From NCBI GenBank assembly GCA_049611805.1, contig JBMZAX010000002.1, forward strand, positions 116,503 to 180,502: a stretch of DNA of 64,000 bases. Direction: 5' to 3'. The notes under the pieces were generated by a model. That model made no database searches, was not told the origin of the DNA, and saw only the letters and a list, made by a program, of their open reading frames with translations. The DNA comes from UBA7378 sp049611805 (GTDB lineage: Bacteria > Pseudomonadota > Alphaproteobacteria > RS24). The translations under genes and the position numbers were made by a program. Shown here one piece after another: positions 60,732 through 64,000 of the stretch (positions are counted from its first letter, which is position 1; the number at the start of each line of letters is the position of its first letter).

Positions 60732-61754
60732 CTAGCTTGCCTTTCTGACCCGCGCCACCAATTGCGCGACATGTTCGGGCGGCGTTTCGGGGAGAATGCC
60801 GTGTCCGAGATTGAAAATGAAGCGCCGATTTGCAAAATCCTGCAAAATCGCATCAATGGCCGCATCCAGCTCGACCCCGCCCGCAACCAATGTCAGCGGG
60901 TCGAGATTTCCCTGCAAAACGACATCCGGCCCACACGCCGCAGACACCGCGCGCCGGTCTGCATGTGTATCAAGCGCCAGCACATCGCAGCGTGTTTGTT
61001 CAGCATAAGCCTCAAGCGGGCTTTGCGCACCGCGCGGAAAACCAATGACCGGCGTCGCAAGCCCCTTGGCGCGCAATCCGGCAATTATGGCCTGCACGGG
61101 CTTTACGCACCAGCGCTCAAATTCATCCCCTTGCAGGCTGGCCGCCCAGCTTTCAAAAAGCTGCACCACATCGGCGCCGGCAGAAATTTGCGCAGCCAGA
61201 TAATCGACCGTGACATCGACCAGCATGTCGATAATTTCCTGAAATTTTTCCGGCTCGGTTCGCGCCAGCGCGCGTGCCGGAGCCTGATCGGGTGTGCCGC
61301 GTCCGGCCACCATATAGGTGGCAACCGTCCACGGCGCACCGGCAAAGCCGATCAAGGTCGTGTCGGCGGGCAGGCTTTTGGTTAACCGGCTCAGCGTTTC
61401 GCTGACCGGCGCAAGATGGTCGCGCGCACCTTTGAGCGATAAATCGGATGCGCAGGATATCGGCTCCAATCTTGGGCCCTCACCGGTTTCAAACCATAAT
61501 TTCTGCCCCATGGCATGCGGCACAAGCAAAATATCGGCAAATACGATAGAAGCATCAAAGCCATAACGCCGAATGGGTTGCAGGGTTACTTCCTCGGCCA
61601 ATTCGGGCGAGTAGCATAAATCCAGAAACCCCCCGGCCTCGGCCCGCACACGGCGGTACTCAGGCAAATATCTGCCTGCCTGCCGCATCAACCATATGGG
61701 CGGTGTAGCCGGAATTTCGGTCTGTCTGATAAGCTCAAGAAGTGGCTTTGCCAT
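60732..61754 (-). CDS. hemE: Uroporphyrinogen decarboxylase
   Basis: A 340-residue TIM-barrel enzyme that converts uroporphyrinogen III to coproporphyrinogen III. It has PPIWLMRQAGRYLPEYR (active-site Arg), SPELAEEVTLQPIRRYGFDASIVFADILLVPHAMG, GFAGAPWTVATYMV and, C-terminally, NLGHGILPETPPEHV. It is first in the hemE-hemJ unit and sits at one edge of the putative oriC. Confidence 0.98.
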   Translation of the reverse strand: MAKPLLELIRQTEIPATPPIWLMRQAGRYLPEYRRVRAEAGGFLDLCYSPELAEEVTLQPIRRYGFDASIVFADILLVPHAMGQKLWFETGEGPRLEPISCASDLSLKGARDHLAPVSETLSRLTKSLPADTTLIGFAGAPWTVATYMVAGRGTPDQAPARALARTEPEKFQEIIDMLVDVTVDYLAAQISAGADVVQLFESWAASLQGDEFERWCVKPVQAIIAGLRAKGLATPVIGFPRGAQSPLEAYAEQTRCDVLALDTHADRRAVSAACGPDVVLQGNLDPLTLVAGGVELDAAIDAILQDFANRRFIFNLGHGILPETPPEHVAQLVARVRKAS

Positions 61755-62184
61755 GGGGCGGTTTTCCGTGACGGGTCAGTCGTGAACCCTTTTTATATAT
61801 TAATAATAATAATAGTAGTTGTTTTTGTGCCGCGCCGGGCTTGTGGATTAACAGGCTGAATGCCGCTCATGCACAGCCCCGCCTTGTGGATGATTAAGGG
61901 GTAAGTTCGGGGATAAATAAAAACCACGCACAAGTTTTGCCAAATCATATGCAAAACGGGTTTTTGAAGGCCCTGTGAAAAACGGGCATAGCGGGGATAA
62001 TAAGGTGAAATGGGGCAAAGTAATTTTGCCCCCGTTTTTCACAAAGGCCGCGCCCGATTTATTAAATTGCGTATAAGCGGCCGGTTGAAATTGCACGCAT
62101 GTGAACAAAATAGCTTGGAAAGCCGCGAACCCCGACTTATCCTCACTATTCACATAACTCACACGAAATCGGAGCCGCATCGCG
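61755..62184. other. Putative chromosomal replication origin (oriC)
   Basis: The 430-base gap between hemE and the PPRP gene holds no plausible gene. It has an AT-rich stretch near hemE (61790-61826, with repeated TAATAA), a candidate unwinding element, and seven nonamers with one mismatch to the DnaA box TTATNCACA: 61842-61850, 61885-61893, 61974-61982, 62035-62043, 62100-62108, 62137-62145 and 62146-62154. Caulobacter and Rickettsia have their origins next to hemE in the same gene order (PPRP-maf-aroE on the other side). parAB and two parS sites lie 7-12 kb away. I saw no clear CtrA sites. Confidence 0.82.
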
Positions 62185-63024
62185 GTGAGCGAAAAGTACT
62201 ATCACCTGCATTTAATTTCAGACAGTACCGGCGAAACCATCAATGTGGTCGCCAAGGCGGTTTGTGCGCGATTTGTCGGCGCGACGGCCATTGAGCATGT
62301 CTATGGGCTGGTGCGGGGCAAAAAACAGCTTACGCGCGCCATTGCCTCGATTGAGGAAAATCCGGGCCCGGTCATGTTTTCCATAATTGATGCCGGCCTG
62401 CGTCAGGAGCTGGAACGCGCCTGCGATCGGTTGCAGGTGCCGAGCATGTCGGTGCTTGACCCGTTTGTCAGCACGATGGGGGCTTATCTCAATGTGGAAA
62501 TAAGCGGCAAGCCCGGCAGCCAGCATGAAATGGATACGGATTATTTCAAGCGCATCGCGGCGCTGAATTACACCATCCGGCACGATGACGGCCAGAGCCA
62601 GGGCGATCTTGACGATGCCGATGTGATTTTGACCGGCGTCAGCCGCACCTCCAAAACACCGACCTGCATGTATTTGGCCAATCGCGGCATCAAGGCCGCA
62701 AATGTGCCGCTGGTGCCGGGCATTGATCCGCCCAATGAATTGCTCAACGCCACGCGGCCGCTGATTGTCGGCCTGACGACCAGCACGGAGCGGCTGATGC
62801 AAATTCGGAAAAACCGTCTGCTGTCAATGCAGGAAGCCAATGAAACCGAATATGTTGACCCGGAGCTTATCAAAAGCGAAACGGCCGAAGCGCGGCGTTT
62901 GTTTGCGCGCAATAACTGGCCGGTGATTGACGTGACGCGCCGCTCGATAGAGGAGATCGCCAGCGCGATTTTGAACCTCTATCAAGAACATGCCGCAAAA
63001 CCGTCGGAACTGCGCGGGCTATGA
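62185..63024 (+). CDS. Pyruvate, phosphate dikinase regulatory protein (PPRP, DUF299)
   Basis: A 279-residue bifunctional ADP-dependent kinase / phosphorylase of the DUF299 family. It starts at GTG 62185 with GGAG upstream. The start YYHLHLISDSTGETINVVAKAVCARF is typical, and the P-loop-like GVSRTSKTPTCMYLANRG follows at about residue 152. It controls pyruvate phosphate dikinase or PEP synthase. PPRP, maf and aroE run in tandem with ATGA overlaps, as in the Caulobacter origin region. Confidence 0.95.
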   Translation: MSEKYYHLHLISDSTGETINVVAKAVCARFVGATAIEHVYGLVRGKKQLTRAIASIEENPGPVMFSIIDAGLRQELERACDRLQVPSMSVLDPFVSTMGAYLNVEISGKPGSQHEMDTDYFKRIAALNYTIRHDDGQSQGDLDDADVILTGVSRTSKTPTCMYLANRGIKAANVPLVPGIDPPNELLNATRPLIVGLTTSTERLMQIRKNRLLSMQEANETEYVDPELIKSETAEARRLFARNNWPVIDVTRRSIEEIASAILNLYQEHAAKPSELRGL

Positions 63025-63617
63025 CGGGCGCGCGCGGACAAAAACCCCTCACACTGGCTTCGGGCAGTCAGGTGCGTGCGGCATTGCTGCGCGGCGCGGG
63101 GCTTGAATTTGACATTGCCGTTTCGGGGGTCGATGAAGATGCCATCAAGGCCGAGCATGGCGGCACCCCCGATGCGCTGGCGCTGAAACTTGCCGAGGCC
63201 AAGGCGCGCGCCATTGCCCGCGACGGGCTGGTTGTCGGGGCGGATCAAATTTTGGTGTGCGACGGGGCCTTGTTCGACAAGCCGAAGGACATGGATGAGG
63301 CGCGCGAGAATTTGAAGAAATTCAGGGGCCGCACCCATGCACTTGTCAGCGGCACGGTATTGCTTGATGACGGCGAACCGGTCTGGTCGTTCACCGAACA
63401 GGTGACGCTGACCATGCGCCATTTCAGCGATGAATTTCTGGAGGCCTATTTGCTTGAGGTCGGTGACGATGTGCTGAAATCGGTCGGGTGCTATCAGCTT
63501 GAAGGGCCGGGCGTTCAACTTTTTGAAGCAGTGGACGGCGATTATTTTGCCATTCTCGGCCTGCCGCTGGTGCCGCTTCTGGCTGCGCTCCGAGCGCGCA
63601 GCGCGGTGATGTCATGA
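63021..63617 (+). CDS. maf: Maf-like nucleoside triphosphate pyrophosphatase
   Basis: A 198-residue protein of the Maf family, which hydrolyses non-canonical nucleotides. It has LTLASGSQVRAALLRGAGLEFDI, DEDAIKAEH, VVGADQILVCDGALFDKPKDMDEARENLKKFRGRTH and YQLEGPGVQLFEAVDGDYFAILGLPL. Its start overlaps PPRP and its stop overlaps aroE by four bases each (ATGA), so translation is coupled. Confidence 0.96.
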   Translation: MTGARGQKPLTLASGSQVRAALLRGAGLEFDIAVSGVDEDAIKAEHGGTPDALALKLAEAKARAIARDGLVVGADQILVCDGALFDKPKDMDEARENLKKFRGRTHALVSGTVLLDDGEPVWSFTEQVTLTMRHFSDEFLEAYLLEVGDDVLKSVGCYQLEGPGVQLFEAVDGDYFAILGLPLVPLLAALRARSAVMS

Positions 63618-64000
63618 GAGCGCGCTACGGCGTTATTGGCTGGCCGGTGGCGCATTCGCGCTCACCGCTTATCCATAATTACTGGTTGCACCAAGCCGGT
63701 ATTGACGCAGTTTACGAGGCCGTGGCCGTGCCGCCCGAAGCTGACTTCAGGGCAAAGCTTGAAGAATTGCGCGCGCAAGGCTTTGCCGGCGTCAATGTCA
63801 CCATCCCGCATAAAGAAGCGGCTTTTGCCGCCGTCGACACACATGATGCGGCCGCCGCGCGTCTGGGCGCGGTTAACACAATCATGCTCGCGGGCGAGAA
63901 AATAAGCGGGCATAACACTGACGGGCGCGGCTTCCTTGACAGCCTTTCGGCGACACGCGACTGGGCGTCGGGCCCGGCCCTCGTGCTGGGGGCGGGTGGC
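63614..64000 (+). CDS. aroE: Shikimate dehydrogenase, cut by window edge
   Basis: The first 129 codons are visible, from ATG 63614 to the edge. It has VIGWPVAHSRSPLIHNYWL (shikimate-binding Ser residues), GVNVTIPHKEAAF with the catalytic Lys, RLGAVNTIM and GHNTDGRGFLDSL; the last visible residues LVLGAGG open the NADP-binding domain. The rest of the NADP domain lies outside the window. Confidence 0.96.
   Translation, partial: MRARYGVIGWPVAHSRSPLIHNYWLHQAGIDAVYEAVAVPPEADFRAKLEELRAQGFAGVNVTIPHKEAAFAAVDTHDAAAARLGAVNTIMLAGEKISGHNTDGRGFLDSLSATRDWASGPALVLGAGG

Noticed and set aside
61755..62184. CtrA-binding sites in the putative origin
   Set aside because: No TTAA-N7-TTAA was found by eye; single TTAA half-sites occur but are too common to count.

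Overview
The window is a continuous stretch of an alphaproteobacterial chromosome with moderately high GC content. It covers the region next to the replication origin. The lineage call rests on gene order and families: hemD-mic60-hemY divergent from tsaD, rsmB next to a DUF1674 gene, rsmB-rpe-heparinase-purH, aminotransferase-ftsK-lolA, the UPF0434/LON/thioredoxin trio, and above all parAB-rsmG-mnmG-mnmE-rho-hemJ-hemE followed by a non-coding gap and PPRP-maf-aroE. That last order is the known hemE-linked origin neighbourhood of Caulobacter and Rickettsia. No phage, insertion sequence, CRISPR array or rRNA operon was seen, and dnaA is not in the window.

Layout. 1-8 kb: a truncated PhyH dioxygenase divergent from a TetR regulator, the heme genes hemC, hemD, mic60 and hemY, then tsaD, a 40-residue membrane protein gene with an unusual 3' RNA, and a second TetR gene. 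8-19.5 kb: gpsA, YciI, EVE and Rieske proteins, an MFS transporter, acs, an SdhAF4-like gene, rsmB, rpe, heparinase II/III and purH. 19.5-24.7 kb: a minus-strand five-gene set of ExbB, two ExbD paralogs, a VWA protein and a large exported repeat protein. 24.8-33.2 kb: acyl-CoA dehydrogenase, xth, lolA, ftsK, an aminotransferase and amtB. 33.4-45.9 kb: assorted housekeeping and hypothetical genes, tRNA-Gly, a Sel1 protein, an orphan response regulator and an L,D-transpeptidase. 45.9-64 kb: leuS-lptE-holA, parB-parA with two parS sites, rsmG, mnmG, mnmE, a DUF255 thioredoxin-like protein, a dienelactone hydrolase, rho, hemJ, hemE, the putative origin, PPRP, maf and the start of aroE.

The most interesting loci are two. 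The first is the 19.5-24.7 kb ExbB/ExbD system. Its VWA protein carries a TonB-type S-x3-H transmembrane helix, and one of its two ExbD copies has Asn in place of the proton-carrying Asp. This suggests a proton-driven machine in which a periplasmic VWA domain takes the place of the TonB C-terminal domain. The second is the transcript of the 40-residue gene, whose 3' region exposes CCUCC (anti-Shine-Dalgarno) motifs in four consecutive loops and ends in an intrinsic terminator. It resembles the cuckoo/CcsR sRNAs of Alphaproteobacteria, but here it sits behind a different small gene. The putative oriC with seven near-consensus DnaA boxes, and a recurring pattern of short tandem duplications at gene ends and linkers, are also worth checking.
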